DNA of 64,000 nt from the NCBI GenBank assembly GCA_963576785.1, contig OY756149.1, positions 620,001-684,000 on the forward strand, given 5' to 3'. Both the position numbers and the translations under genes were made by a program. The notes beneath the pieces are model-generated. The model saw nothing but the letters and a program-made list of their open reading frames with translations, did not search any database and was not told where the DNA came from. Shown here one piece after another: positions 11,587-22,800 of this stretch (positions are counted from its first letter, which is position 1; every line of letters starts with the position of its first letter). Source of the stretch: Chlorophyllum brunneum (Eukaryota; Basidiomycota; Agaricomycetes; Agaricales; Agaricaceae).

Positions 11587-13046
11587 ATGGATACTCCTGA
11601 CATCTCTGAAGCAAAGACTTCAATCATTGTCATCGGGGGCGGAATAGGCGGCGCCAACAGTACGTACCGTTCACTTTCTCCCCACACTAAACCTCACTCC
11701 ACCAACAGTTACGCGCGCCCTCTCTGGCATCCTTGATCCAAAATGGCATACCCTGACACTCATCAGCGCCCGCAGGAATTACATCTACCTCCCAGCTTCC
11801 CTCCGTGCTCTTGTCAATCCTGACTTCCCCCTGGAAACGGTGTTCATGCCTTATGATAATCTTTTTGGAAATTTTCCAGGTACATTGATTCACGGAACCG
11901 TAGCCTCCGTAGAGGAGAATAAACGAATAACCCATGCCACCCATGAACCTGGAAAATTCTTCAGTGGCGTTGTGTTTTATCAGCCAGAAAATCAAGAAAC
12001 TCTGGAACACATGCACTATGATGTACTAGTCGTCGCCACTGGATCACGATGGGAGGGTTTGACTGGATTTCCGTCCGATACGGAGCAGTGCATCGCGCAC
12101 ATCGAGTCTTGGCGGATGAGGTTTAAGACCGCAGATGATATCGTTATCGCCGGTGGAGGACCAGTTGGGCTTGGTAAATGATGCTTCTGCCTAACGCACG
12201 AGCATCGCTGATAACTTTTCTTTGCTCAGAAACGGCGGGCGAGTTGAAAGACATATACCCAGTAAGTCAATGCTGACCACCTGCTGCAATCTGAGCTCAA
12301 CAGCAGTTTCATGACAGGACAAGAATGTAACCATTGTGCATGCTGACCGACTCCCGCTTAACGACATCTATCCCGACCGTTTTCGTTCACTCCTCGAGCG
12401 CAGACTCCGAGCACGCGGTGTAAATTTCATCTTTGATGACGCCGTCATAGGCAATCCACCAGTCTCCAAAACATCACTACTAACGACACGCAACGGTACT
12501 ATAATCAACTGCGATCTGTTGGTATGGCTACTCCACCACCATCTCTTCGCACTTTTACTCACAAGGTGTGTATAGGTACCAGCACGCGGTGGTCGTCCAA
12601 ACACGAAGCATCTCGCCTTCCTTTCTCCCTCACCTCTCTCGGACCGGGGATTCATCAAAGTAGAACCAACGCTCCAGGTACAACATCATCCGAATATTTT
12701 TGCTGTGGGAGATATTGTCGATTGGCCGGAGATCCGGCAGCTAGTTAAAATACTTTCTGGGCATGCGGGTATCGCGGTTTCCAACATTGTGAAACTGTTG
12801 CAAGGAATGAAACCTCGGAAGAAATATAAGGGCACGACTGAGCTCATGTTCATCTCGAACGGAAAGGTATTTATTTTGGAAAAGCTCTTACGTCTAGTCA
12901 CTCAACGGTATCTACAGAATTCCGGTTCAACGTATTGCGGCCTCCTGGGAGGTGTGATCTTCGGCAACTTTTTCACCAAGTACGCCAAGTCCAGAGATCT
13001 TATGGTGAACAGCGCACGGAAAGACCTTGCTCTCAAGCCATTGTGA
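11587..13046 (+). CDS. AIF/AMID-like FAD-dependent oxidoreductase
   Basis: This is a pyridine-nucleotide-disulphide type flavoprotein resembling apoptosis-inducing factor homologue 2 (AMID) and fungal Aif1-like NAD(P)H oxidoreductases. The N-terminal FAD motif is SIIVIGGGIGGAN. A second nucleotide-binding motif, DIVIAGGGPVGLE, is restored across an intron near 12178. The conserved DVLVVATGSRW precedes it, and HPNIFAVGDIVDWPE near 12690-12730 is the FAD-contacting GD motif. The C-terminus is GGVIFGNFFTKYAKSRDLMV. The length is about 380 residues with several short introns. The start is the ATG in CACCATGG at 11587. There is no obvious signal or membrane segment. It converges with the questin-oxidase-like gene, with 180 bp between the stops. 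Quinone reductase activity is plausible from the family, but not shown. Confidence 0.88.
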
Positions 13047-13226
13047 CACCCTAGCATCCGAACACCGCCTTAATCATTTATCATTTTGTTTGCGGCAGAT
13101 ACTGATACTGACAGTCATTTATAAATCATACCATCTTCTGATTCGGATGTGACATAAAAGATAACGTATTGTACAGATCATAGTTTCTTGACGCTCTTGA
13201 TACCTTTACTTCGACATATCACCAAG

Positions 13227-15031
13227 TCATCCATTCTTATTCGCCCAAGCCTCATCCCATCCCAACGCGCTTCGATCCCAATACGGCTCCCTCGCGGGCT
13301 GACCACACACCGTCCACCTCATGTAATCCATCATAGCCCCTGCCGCTCTCACGAACAGTGTTCCATCGAGTGTTGCCATTCCCTTGAACGTCTCCTCGGG
13401 TTTGGTGGATCCCTCCCTCGATAGCCTAAAAGCTCCGATGGCTCCTCCAGGCGGAACATCACCATATTTCCGGGCAGCAAGAATCAGCGTGCGCATAGCC
13501 TTTGCTACGTGCAAATCAGGGTGATGCAATGCGCCCTGTGTAAGGGCAGGCCAAGGGTTATAGTCTTCCTCCTTCCTCATATCACCCACTCCGGAGTCTT
13601 TGTCCCTTTTAGCACCCAACACTTCGTCCCAGGAAATTGGTCGAGGTGTTTCGGTCCACTCTTGTACAAGGTTAGCACGTATAATGGGGCGCCCTCTGGA
13701 CAACATGATCACCACGAAGGCCGGAATGTAGTGCCTGATGAGCGCCACCTTAGATCTTGTCTCTTTGAGTGCCTGGAACATCGGCCGGAAGAATAGGGAA
13801 CTCGTAACGAGATGCATCAAGAAAAAGTCCAGCCGGGTCTCTCGCCCTTCTCGTCCAGTGGCGAACAACAACAGTGTCCCAGCCCAAATCATTTCTTCAA
13901 GCCGAGCATCAAGCTCCTCTTGGGAAGCATCGTTGGGAATTGATAACGTATATTGTTGGCAGATACGCAGGATCTCCGCTGCCCCGGGCCCCTCTATGAT
14001 GCTTTTAATACGTTGCGAAATGTAGAAGTCGGGATTATATGGGAGGGGAGGTGTGAGGATTTTAGAATCACAGATTTGACGAAGGGTTTCGAGAAGAGAT
14101 GGTCCGGCGGATGGCTGCCTCCCTGGTCCTGTAGACGGCGAAGGCGCAGGCGCGTCGTCGCCCCGAGCTGCTGAATAGGGGAACACATGCGCAAGAGTGG
14201 CTTTATGAATCGCAGCTTGAGCGATTCCAGTCGCGACCAGGAGATCACTTCCAAACTCCAGGCCGTACTACCCACACGCAAAAGAACTTAATGTGAGTGC
14301 GCACTTGAGTGTACGGGAGGAAACACGTACCCCGACTTGTATAAACGGGTGCAAACTACCGAAGGGATCAATTAATTAATTAAGCTAAGCGAGATGACGT
14401 GATGGTCGACTTACGCGCCAGCCAGTAAGCGATCTAACATAGACCTCTCACCAGAATTTGCTTCTGGCTGGAAGACGTAGATTTCCAGGGCAGACGCGGT
14501 ACCCAAACGTTCAACTTCTTGACTGAAGAACTTGAAATACGCTCCATACGCCCTGGCATCACATTTACGTCAACTAAACTCTGAAGGGCTAAAGAAGAAA
14601 AGCATACTCTTGTTGACCCAGATACTCCGTCCAATTTTCCTTGTTCACAACTATATTCGCATCCTTTTCCTCGACATAGAGAGGCCTCTGATATTCGGCG
14701 TGCAACTCGTATATCTTTTGAATTAATCCAGGGGCAGCCCCCATGTCGAAAGTTGCCAACATTCTAAAATACAGTGGCGCAACAATGCATCATCAATATG
14801 GATTGAACAACGTTGTAAAGATAACACGAATGAGTTAGTTTGGACTTTGGGACGATAAGACCAGGTGACGTACTGGTGGCTCAAGTGGTTGTGCAACCCA
14901 GCAGGCCGGAAGTAGCAGTGATGTTTCTCTGCATCTTGCAACAACAGCTTCTCTGTCAATGACTTGGTCGCATGGGTGATTCCAGGGAGATCCAGAACCC
15001 CCTTCTTTCGTATAGTGTGCAAGCTAGCCAT
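13227..15031 (-). CDS. Questin oxidase-like (DUF4243, AflY family) protein
   Basis: The conserved motifs GLHNHLSH near 14890 and HPFIQVGYGLEFGSDL near 14240-14340 identify the DUF4243 family. Members include AflY of the aflatoxin pathway and questin oxidase, proposed to act in Baeyer-Villiger type ring opening of aromatic polyketides. The C-terminal exon runs VFPYSAARGDD to DEAWANKNG at 13227. Five or so exons give about 480-500 residues, the usual length. Two starts are possible: 15052, or the ATG at 15031 in the strong context CACCACCATGG, which I prefer. A TATATATA element lies about 55 bp upstream. Neighbours are an FAD oxidoreductase and an MFS transporter, which would fit specialised metabolism, but no core synthase is present nearby. 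The substrate is unknown. Confidence 0.88.
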
Positions 15032-15083
15032 GGTGGTGGGTGAGTCAAACACAGTGGGGCATTTATGTATTTATGTCACAAGG

Positions 15084-15091
15084 ATATATAT
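15084..15091 (-). promoter_or_regulatory. TATA box candidate of the questin-oxidase-like gene
   Basis: TATATATA lies 53-60 bp upstream of the preferred ATG at 15031. Position and composition are the only evidence. Confidence 0.5.
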
Positions 15092-15364
15092 ACCTTGACC
15101 GCGAGAGTGAGTATCAGATTCGGAAGCCTTCGCCTGACAAAGACTGGGATCCGTCATATGCTGACTTTGCATGGACGAAGAGGGGAAGGTCATGAGTTGC
15201 TGAGGTCATCACGCTGACATCGTGGAGAGCAATAATGGGTAGCCTATAATATTATATACCTAATCCTGACAACGAAACAGTAAACATGCGAACATAGTAT
15301 ACGGAGAGCACAACGAAAGAGCCTATGAACACTCGGATAGATACAACAGACTTGAAACGAAGGG

Positions 15365-17838
15365 CTACCAGCCTCCTATGGGGGCTCGCTTGTTTAAATT
15401 TATATTCCAGTCAGAACCCTCAACCGACCTCAAATCTTCATCTATATCGTTGGGACAAATCTCCTGGGACTTAATCTCCTTGGGCCCAATCTCCTTAGGA
15501 TTAAAGGAGAAAGCGCCGATGGGGATAAAGGTAGAAATAAAAATAACTCCACAACACACAGAAAAGTGGATCCTATATATCCAGATCAGCAAATCCCGCT
15601 GACCGAAACAAGGGGAAGATAGCTCACCCTGCAACACGGATCAAGGAGTTTGTGATATTGTTGTTTCTTGCAAAGTCGGTATCTAGGATATTACCGAGGA
15701 CGGTGCCCAACACGGCGTAAAGGACGATGTAAGTGGAGTACAAGAAGCCCATGACGGCACCGAGAGAAGAGACATGTTTGTTGACTAAAGTGGAGGATGT
15801 TTTTGTCAGAAACGTGTAGACACGTGTGTTATATGTTAAACGACTGACTGATTTGATTTTCGTTTAGGGAGGATTGAATATACGCAGCTAAGGAGACATC
15901 TCCGGCAGCCCAACCGTAGGATATTGGGATGAAGGATCCAGCAAGCCTCCAAGCCCAGCTGACATCATGTCCAGCGCGAGTAGAATAATAAGGAAGGAGC
16001 CAAACAAGGTTTAGCATGAGAGCATCAAGACGCAACCAAGGAAGCTACGCATTGACGCATGTAAAATCCATGGAGTGTGAGCTCGAGAAGATAGTGGCTT
16101 ACGGGTGTAGTTATCATATCGGAGAGGAAGAAAACAGTGAGAGCACCGAGAAGTTCACCAAAGTTGGATCCACCAACAATGATTTGGGCCCAAGCAGAGT
16201 TCCCGAGCACACGTTTGGAAAACGCAGGGGCGAGAGAAGATTCGAGGTATCTGTGGAGGTAGAAAGCGAGAGCACTTGAAGGCCAAATAATCACTGTAAA
16301 TACTTGGCTATTAGCACGGGACATGCTCACTAGGAAGGAAGGAGCCCTGTGTCCAGTCATCAGTCATCGTTCCATTATTTTTTTCAGAAGGATAAAAATA
16401 ATACTGACAGATGAAACGCCTGTCGCCAAGTACGAGCCAAGCTCCGACCCAAACTGCCTCGGCGAAACCTCGAATACACAGGAGGAGTGTTGTCAGATAA
16501 TTAAGCATTCTGTTGGGACGCCCGGATTCCGGAGGCCGGGGTTCGCGCCCCCGGGTAGAAGGATCGAGGGTGCTAACGAAGACCCAGATACCAGCGCCAA
16601 GAGCGAAAAACACTAGTATAATCCACGGTATAAATATGGAGGCGTCGGATGAAAGATGAGGGGGGCTATACCGGGACTGAGGAAGAAAGCATAATTGTTC
16701 CCCCAGCGAGAGATAGCGCTGGAAGAGGAAATAGCGCCAGCGGTTCCGGCTACCTCTAAGATGTCAATGATAGTAAGTACTATTCCTCTGGTGACACGAC
16801 TTCTCCGGCTTACCATACATGACGTGCTAGAAATCATGTCCGGGTCATTTAGCTACGGGCTAGAAGTAAATTTGATATGCGACCTACCACCATGGCATCC
16901 ATACGACGCAATTTTCCCACATTTCCTCCCACGATATCTGCAGGACTGGGAGCATCAGGTGGATTGTGCTTGACCAAGAGAAGGATAGGCTTTTACATAA
17001 CACGACGGATCAATTCGACCATACCATACGCGATGCCGGCCAATGTCCAGACAACGAAAATCTAAGCAGCGTTGCATTAGAGATTACTCCGATGCCAAGT
17101 ACTGATAGCGCGTACGAGGTTGGGGTTCCAATTACCATACACTGACGCTGAGGTACCAGCAGGCTTCATCTTTCCACCTGTCAGGTGTAACAAGAGACCT
17201 TTAGAATTGTTCAGCTAGGGAATAAATGGAAAGACATGCCGGTAGCAGCATCGATGATAAGCAGAAGAACGGTCATGAGGCCAAAAACCATAATAGCCCC
17301 GACGAGGACGGTGCGAGTACGGTATCGCATTACGAGAGGTGCGATGAGGATAGCCCCTACGCACTGCGCAGCTTGGTTTATACCCTGTGCAGCACCGACT
17401 GGGTATCGGGCTTAGTTAAGTCTGGAAAGTTGTTGTATTGAAATGGGAACGTACGTTTTGTGAAGGTGTGTGAAGAATTGAAACGATCGGCAGCCAGAGA
17501 TATGATTGAGCCATTGAAAAATTCGAGACCAAGTTTATAGCACATAATACCGGCGATGTAAATGCCGCTACAGAAATAAGCTATGAGCAACGGGGGCGAT
17601 GAGATGACTGCTGTTAAGTGGACCCACATGTTACGCCTTTCATCGGGTTTATAAGCTGTAAAATGAGTCTTACGAAAAGATCGGAGCTGAAGTGGACAAG
17701 GAGAAACTTACTATCCCAAATTTCCCTGAGTTTCATTGTGATTTTGGCTTCTGTTAGGGCTGGAGCTGCCCGGGTGGGGAAGCCGAAAGTGAACTTGCCA
17801 GCGCGTCCGAGCGAACGTCTGCGCCTATTTATCTTCAA
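15365..17838 (-). CDS. Major facilitator superfamily membrane transporter
   Basis: More than ten exons join to a multi-spanning protein of about 500-560 residues. The N-terminus reads KLREIWDTYKPDERRNMW, followed by helices such as PPLLIAYFCSGIYIAGIM. A loop of the type GINQAAQCVGAILIAPLVM.YRTRT is typical of MFS proteins. Then come LAGIAYGMVELIRRV, IPADIVGGNVGKLRRMDAM and EVAGTAGAISSSSAISRWG, and the last helix pair ends at NSLIRVAG. The tail contains a short repeated PKEI/SQEI/PNDI motif. Near 16990 an in-frame TAA follows RRV; choosing a 52-nt intron that ends at CTCCCAG restores the family sequence, so it is not a break. Near 16820 a 13-nt microexon is needed. The start at 17838 is uncertain; 17742 is an alternative. 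The substrate is unknown. Confidence 0.82.
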
Positions 17839-18093
17839 GTATTTTGATTAAAAGTGAGCACGTTCGTGTGAATAAACATAGACCTTCGCACTTGAAATAA
17901 CCTTTCCGATAGGGACAGGTTCAATCAGGTCGACATACCTTAATTTGGGCCAGATTACGAACGTGTGTTCCCACTATGTCCCTTATTGTTTTACATCTTG
18001 ATTGGCCTTGCTCTGGATGTTGTGGAATAATTAGGGGTGTTGGACATAAGCTTGGGTTGCGGGAAGGGTCCGGGAGGCGATGTGGGGTATTTG

Positions 18094-18469
18094 TTACCAT
18101 TTGTAGGGTATTGGAGCGGAAGTGCTGACTTCCGAGGTAGGAAAGAACGCGTCGATGTGATCATGTATGTAAAATAGGAACTGATAGATGTCGGTGAAGA
18201 ATGCAGTAGTAAATATACCAAAGAGAAAGATGGATGGAGGGAACGTTTTGGCTGTTGTACAGCCGCAGAACATGCGGCGCTGCTTTCCAAGTTTTGCCTG
18301 GTTGAATCATGATCAGGGCCACAAGAAAAGGGCAGGACGGACGTGTTGGAGGCTTGATATCGCGTTACAGAAGCGCTCCGACGGCAGTTAATATGGACTG
18401 AATTGAGAAGACGGATGCGAGACCACGTGAGTGACGTATTCGGCTGTGGCAGTGCAGTCGGCGAGCCAT
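18094..18469 (-). CDS. Possible small membrane protein, head-to-head with the Pmp3-like gene
   Basis: Joining two exons across an intron of about 80 nt gives roughly 87 residues. The basic N-terminus MARRLHCHSRIRHSRGLASV could be a mitochondrial presequence. It is followed by MFCGCTTAKTFPPSIF and a hydrophobic stretch LFGIFTTAFFTDIYQFLFYI, then an acidic, Ser-rich end to a stop at 18094. Another reading frame through the same bases is also open to 17991, so the choice rests on the hydrophobic helix only. The ATG at 18469 is just 39 bp from the ATG of the plus-strand Pmp3-like gene. Confidence 0.3.
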
Positions 18470-18508
18470 GGCCCAACTTGCGCAGTCGGTCAGTTCGCAC
18501 AACACACC

Positions 18509-18935
18509 ATGGTCAAGGCATCCGACGTCGTCCTCATCATCGTCGCAATCATCTTCCCCCCTGCAGCCGCTTTCATCATCACCGGCTGTGGCTGCGACCT
18601 CCTCATCAACATCCTCCTCACCATGTGCGTCTACTTTACTCCAACCCAACTCAACATTTTCGCTAATCTAGACCACCAGCCTGGGCTATTTGCCTGGCCA
18701 TATACATGCCTTCTGGCTGATTTACAAGAAGATGCAAGCAGAGGAGAGGTATGGAACTGGCGGTTTCCGATGTACGTTCTCTCCCCATTCCCATATTCGT
18801 TTTTTGATTGTTTGCGTAGATGTCGGCTCTGGACACTACGAGCCCCTTTATCAATCTGGACCTCCCCTCCCGGGACAATACCCTCACCAGCAGCCGCAAG
18901 CCCCACAGTACTATGGGGCAACTGGTCAATATTGA
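18509..18935 (+). CDS. PMP3: Pmp3-family plasma membrane proteolipid
   Basis: Three exons give about 100 residues. The start reads MVKASDVVLIIVAIIFPPAA, with ITGCGCDLLINILLTILGYL and PGHIHAFWLIYKKMQAEERY after it: two transmembrane helices with the conserved C-x-C-D and LGYLPGHIHA motifs of the UPF0057/Pmp3 family. In yeast Pmp3 modulates plasma membrane potential and salt tolerance. Unlike the 55-residue yeast protein it has a Pro/Gln/Tyr-rich C-terminal tail (PPLPGQYPHQQPQAPQYYG), which is common in basidiomycete members. The splice after LLT uses GTGCGT, the last exon ends in TGQY, and the stop is at 18933-18935. Confidence 0.9.
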
Positions 18936-19334
18936 GACAGTACTTTGGCCCGGACAGCTGCCTGTTGACGGTATTCGCTAACACTGCTTTCTTACTGGCG
19001 CCTACTCTCTCACATACCCTCCGTATACCCTTTGTGGATACCGGCGGATCTGGATGGAAGACATGAGCAAGGACGATTCAAAGCCCCAATATTGATTTTT
19101 CTTTTTGAGAACTGACACTCAGACACTGTTCCATTTTGATACATAAATGTCTGTATTAAAGTGGTTGTAATTAACACGTTTTTTGTGGACGTCGTGGCCT
19201 ATGAAAGGAATCAGCAAAGAATTTAACGATCAAATCATGAATGAGCCCCTCAGAAGAACATTTTGTCCTTCATATAAATCGGACATATGCTTGTTGAATA
19301 GTTTCGAACATCATCGGGGTCTCGAGTAAGAAAC
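18936..19334. other. Intergenic stretch
   Basis: This stretch contains the downstream flank of the Pmp3-like gene. I see no gene in it. Confidence 0.4.
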
Positions 19335-19645
19335 CTAAACACTTACCACGTTCGACGTTCGAACGCCAACTCGACAAACACTGTAGGTCGATGGTACAGA
19401 TGTCAGTCGAATGATTCCCATGAAGGGGAAGAGGAGCTTCAGCGGGTGGTGCGTGTTAGCATTTTGGGCCCATAATTTTGAGGTCTCGTCGCCCGCTAAC
19501 GATGTCGTCGCCAGCGCAGCCAAGGCCAAGAGACTCACATAGGGCAGGCGCCTGCGTAAAGACTGCGGTCAGCATATGATTTCTTGACAAAATACGCATA
19601 AGAGAGCAGGAGAGGAGGACGAAAGGAGAAAGAGGTAGGAGTCAT
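19335..19645 (-). CDS. Possible small protein, unrecognised
   Basis: An ATG at 19645 opens MTPTSFSFRPPLLLSYA. A 44-nt intron (GTATTT to ACGCAG) then joins it in frame to RLPYVSLLALAALATTSLAG, a hydrophobic stretch that resembles a signal peptide or presequence. About 50 further residues follow to the stop at 19335. The total is about 85-90 residues. No homologue is recognised. The splice sites and the hydrophobic segment are the only support. Confidence 0.3.
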
Positions 19646-20676
19646 GCGGTATTAAAATATCAGTTGGTGATGCATGTTAAGAGTGTTGGTTCATTCCTTT
19701 TTGTAAGGGTCACCGACTCGGAATGGATGGATATCATCGTGATGAGAATAAGAATGTAAAGGATAGTCACTCACCTTGTATAAAGCAGCAAAAGAAAACA
19801 ATCCTGGCAAAATGTTCAGGTGTCTTCGTTCCGGAAATCACCGAGCGGAGTCTGGATTGCGTTGATTGATAAACAATTTTTTCTTATTCGCTCCTCGTAT
19901 GTCGTGTTCGTTGGTCGCCACTGGAATCACTATGATATGGTAAGTTGAACATCCAACTTTTTTCATGATGCACAACTTCAGTTCTGCTTCCGAACGAGAG
20001 AGTCAAACCTCTTGTGGACAACTTCATACCAAAACCATTTTCTGATCACCCTCTTCCCATCCTACATACTTCCGTCGAGCCATCTTACTGACCACACTTT
20101 TTTTTCTCATAGATCCATTACCGAATGTGAGCATCAGCGTTTTGAATACTTTTTTTTATCTACTTCAAACCGCGGCGCCCTCCGTGACGAAAACAAAGTT
20201 CATCCATTCTTTGAAAATTTTACCTCATCCTCTTTGCAATTCCCGCTTTAGGCCGACCCCTCTGCTCTCTGGGTGGATGGGTTGTAGTGAATGGGAGCGT
20301 TTACCGTTCTGGTAAGCACTACTGTCTGCTGCGTGGTCCGGAGTGGGATATTGTGTGGATGGGGGATATGAAAACATGGCTTTTCTGACTTTTTCTTTCT
20401 TCTTCTTGTGCTTGCTGTGGAGGAGTATTGTATTGACGCGATTTCAGGTTATAGGTGTATATCTGCACGGTATTTTTCGTTCCACATTCGTGATGTTGTA
20501 GTACGCTTCAGTCAAAATAATTAATATGCGATTTTTTTAAACGTTTGCCACGCCCATCTGTTAGGGTTTGTCACTGGAAAAAGTGAGCACATTAGCTTGA
20601 TTGACTGTGGACCACATACACCCCTGTCAAGCATTGTAGTGTAACGAAAACATAGGCGACAAATACAAATGCCAGG
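19646..20676. other. Long intergenic stretch
   Basis: About 1 kb without a frame I can recognise. Short AT-rich open frames on the plus strand near 20012-20315 look random. An untranslated RNA cannot be excluded by eye. Confidence 0.4.
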
Positions 20677-22336
20677 TTACTGTGGGGTAGCAACCTCAAC
20701 TGGCACGATGCCATTAACAACCTCCTTCGACGCCCCAACCGTTTCCACAGCCTTTGCCTTCGGTACGACTTTTGCCTTCTTTCCCCACCCGAGCCCAAAC
20801 TTGAAATCCAGGTTAATCCCGGCATTATCCGCCCTCACACTTCCATCGCTCAAGCTTTTATAGTGCTCTTCTACGGTCTTGTGCAAAGCTTCTAGAGTGG
20901 TCCATGCACCTTTATATCCTAATCCGCCCTTCTCAGCTGGGAGACGGGCACGAGAATCGTCAAATACAAGATGGACTTGAGTGAGAGAGAATAGGGACGG
21001 TTGGAGATTAATGAGATTGCCAGCTATGCGTGGGAGGTGGAGGACAGTGAAAAAGAATGAGGGAAGGGTATAGTATAATTCGATTAGATGAGCGAAGAGG
21101 AGCATGAATGTGGGTGGAAGGAAGGGGAAATGGCATTCGCCAGAGGTAAGGGTGGTGAGGGTGGTGAAGACGTCGCCATTTGTGGGTGTTGGGCCTGGAT
21201 CGCAGACGTTGAATGCTTGGCCACTTATGTCGGGTAGTGATTTAGGAGAGGAGGTGGAGAGTGCAATGAGGCGCTGTTCGTATAGAAGGTGAGCGAGAGC
21301 ACAATTCTCAACGTAACAATGGGAGGAGATAAGATCTTGAATCCAGGTGGGGTTCGTTTTACGAGCGACGTACGCGCCACAAAGCATGTCGCCTCGAGGA
21401 CCGAATATACCATTTCCTGGACGGATGCAGCCTGTGCGAAAGATCTTCTCCCGATCTCCTTTTGAATTTACGACGCGACCATTTGCGTTCCGGACAAGTT
21501 TCTCGCCCATACTCTTGCTCACAGCGTAATTAGAAAAGAAATCATCATGGCGCCAGGTCTTTTCGCGTTCTTGATCCTTGTCACGGATAATTTGAACATG
21601 AAACCTAGGACATTGCTCCCAAGGCCATAATAAGAATCTGTTGCTCCTGATACCAACACTTCCGGAAGAAGTGTACACCAAAATATTCGCGCCGATGTGT
21701 GTAGCGGCATCGATGACATTTTTGATACCGTCCACATTTACTCTGGCCGAAGCTGGGAGCTGCCAAAGAAAGCGTTCATAAAAACGGATGTTGGCAGCAG
21801 TGTGATAGATAGTGATTTCAGTGTCCTTAGGGACCGACGAGGGCCATGGAGTAGAGAAAGCTGAGAGGACAGCTGAGGCGTCTGAGACGTTGACTTGGAT
21901 GAATTCAACACCATTTTTGAGAGCGATTTGCAGGGTTGTGCTCGGAGGAGGGCGGATGTCGATGAGGCGAATATGAGCCGGACTTTCTCCCCTGTCAAGT
22001 AGTTGAGTTGCGATCCAACCGCCGAGGAAACCACCCTAGAAAAAATGTAAAGCTGTGGATTTGTGATTCTGGAGAGTAGGAACGCACCCCACCAACTACG
22101 ATGTACCTCCGGCCGGTTCTTGGGGGAAGCTGATCATCGATGCTTAGAGGCTCGCCTTGTGCGAGACGTGCGGCCGTCGCGCGGACATCGTCTGGAGTAT
22201 AACGCGTTTTTGTGGTGAGAGATTGCCAGTTGTCTGGTAGACGGGTTATCTTTCGGTCATTGGTATATATGTAAAGGGTGAGAACGGCGGTGAGGAAGGC
22301 GAGGATCCAAAGGATGGTGGTGACGGCAGGAGCCAT
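20677..22336 (-). CDS. 3-beta-hydroxysteroid dehydrogenase / NAD(P)-dependent epimerase-like extended SDR
   Basis: This is an extended short-chain dehydrogenase/reductase with an N-terminal membrane anchor (TTILWILAFLTAVLTLYIY). The Rossmann motif is split by the single intron: YIVVGG, then GGFLGGWIATQLLDRG. The catalytic region shows LVYTSSGSVGIR, and the Y-x3-K pair lies in NYAVSKSMGEKLV. GCIRPGNGIFGPRGDML follows, as in sterol dehydrogenases of the 3-beta-HSD/Erg26 group. A C-terminal hydrophobic stretch (FLPPTFMLLFAHLIELYYTL, FFFTVLHLPRIAG) suggests endoplasmic reticulum association. The length is about 535 residues. The start at 22336 is preferred; 22369 is also an ATG. It could act in sterol or other lipid metabolism; the substrate is not evident. 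Confidence 0.88.
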
Positions 22337-22429
22337 GAACGAATCGAAAAAGGGTGCGTGAGAACACATACCATATCATTCGACCTTGGTTAAAAACATT
22401 CTCCTATAATAAGCAAGCATATCTAGTGA

Positions 22430-22800
22430 AGTAGCGCCATAATGGTGGTTGCTGCGCAAGTGGTGCAGTGTTGCGCTTACTGTTGGCTTTGGCTTTCTCA
22501 CCAATCTTTGAAATGACGTCGTATCCATACACACCTAATTGGGCTGGTTGATGGAAGTATCTGCAACAGCGACCTTGGCAGGATATACATAGTCCCACAT
22601 TAGGCTGTTCAACATAACTGTCTGATGTGGGTGGCGGAGGCTGAGTGTATATGACAATGCAACCGAAAGCTCTCTGTCCAGGCAAAGAAAAATCGACCCG
22701 CCAAGGTAGGTGAAGTACACCGACTGTTTCAGGCGGAAACCCTCGTAAACCCGGCCCCTCGTCGCCCTCGTTACCGTCAGCTGCTTTGGTTTGGAACAAG
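22430..22800 (-). pseudogene. Decayed copy of the 3' end of the adjacent KHDC4-like gene
   Basis: The stretch aligns with about 23630-23900 of the neighbouring gene, in the same orientation. In translation, FHQPAQLGVYGYDV here corresponds to SVDQHNRSAYGYDV in the intact gene. At the DNA level, TGACGTCGTATCC matches TGACGTCATATCC, and GCTGGTTGATGGAAG matches GCTGGTCAACGGAAG. A Pro-codon-rich block with GGTGGCGGAGGCTGAG follows as in the parent. The KH domains are absent and the Gln/Ala-rich tail is scrambled, so it cannot make the same protein. Confidence 0.6.

Noticed and set aside
16980..17040. In-frame TAA in the MFS gene
   Set aside because: It lies within a 52-nt intron once the acceptor CTCCCAG is used, which restores the conserved RRVIPADIVGG.
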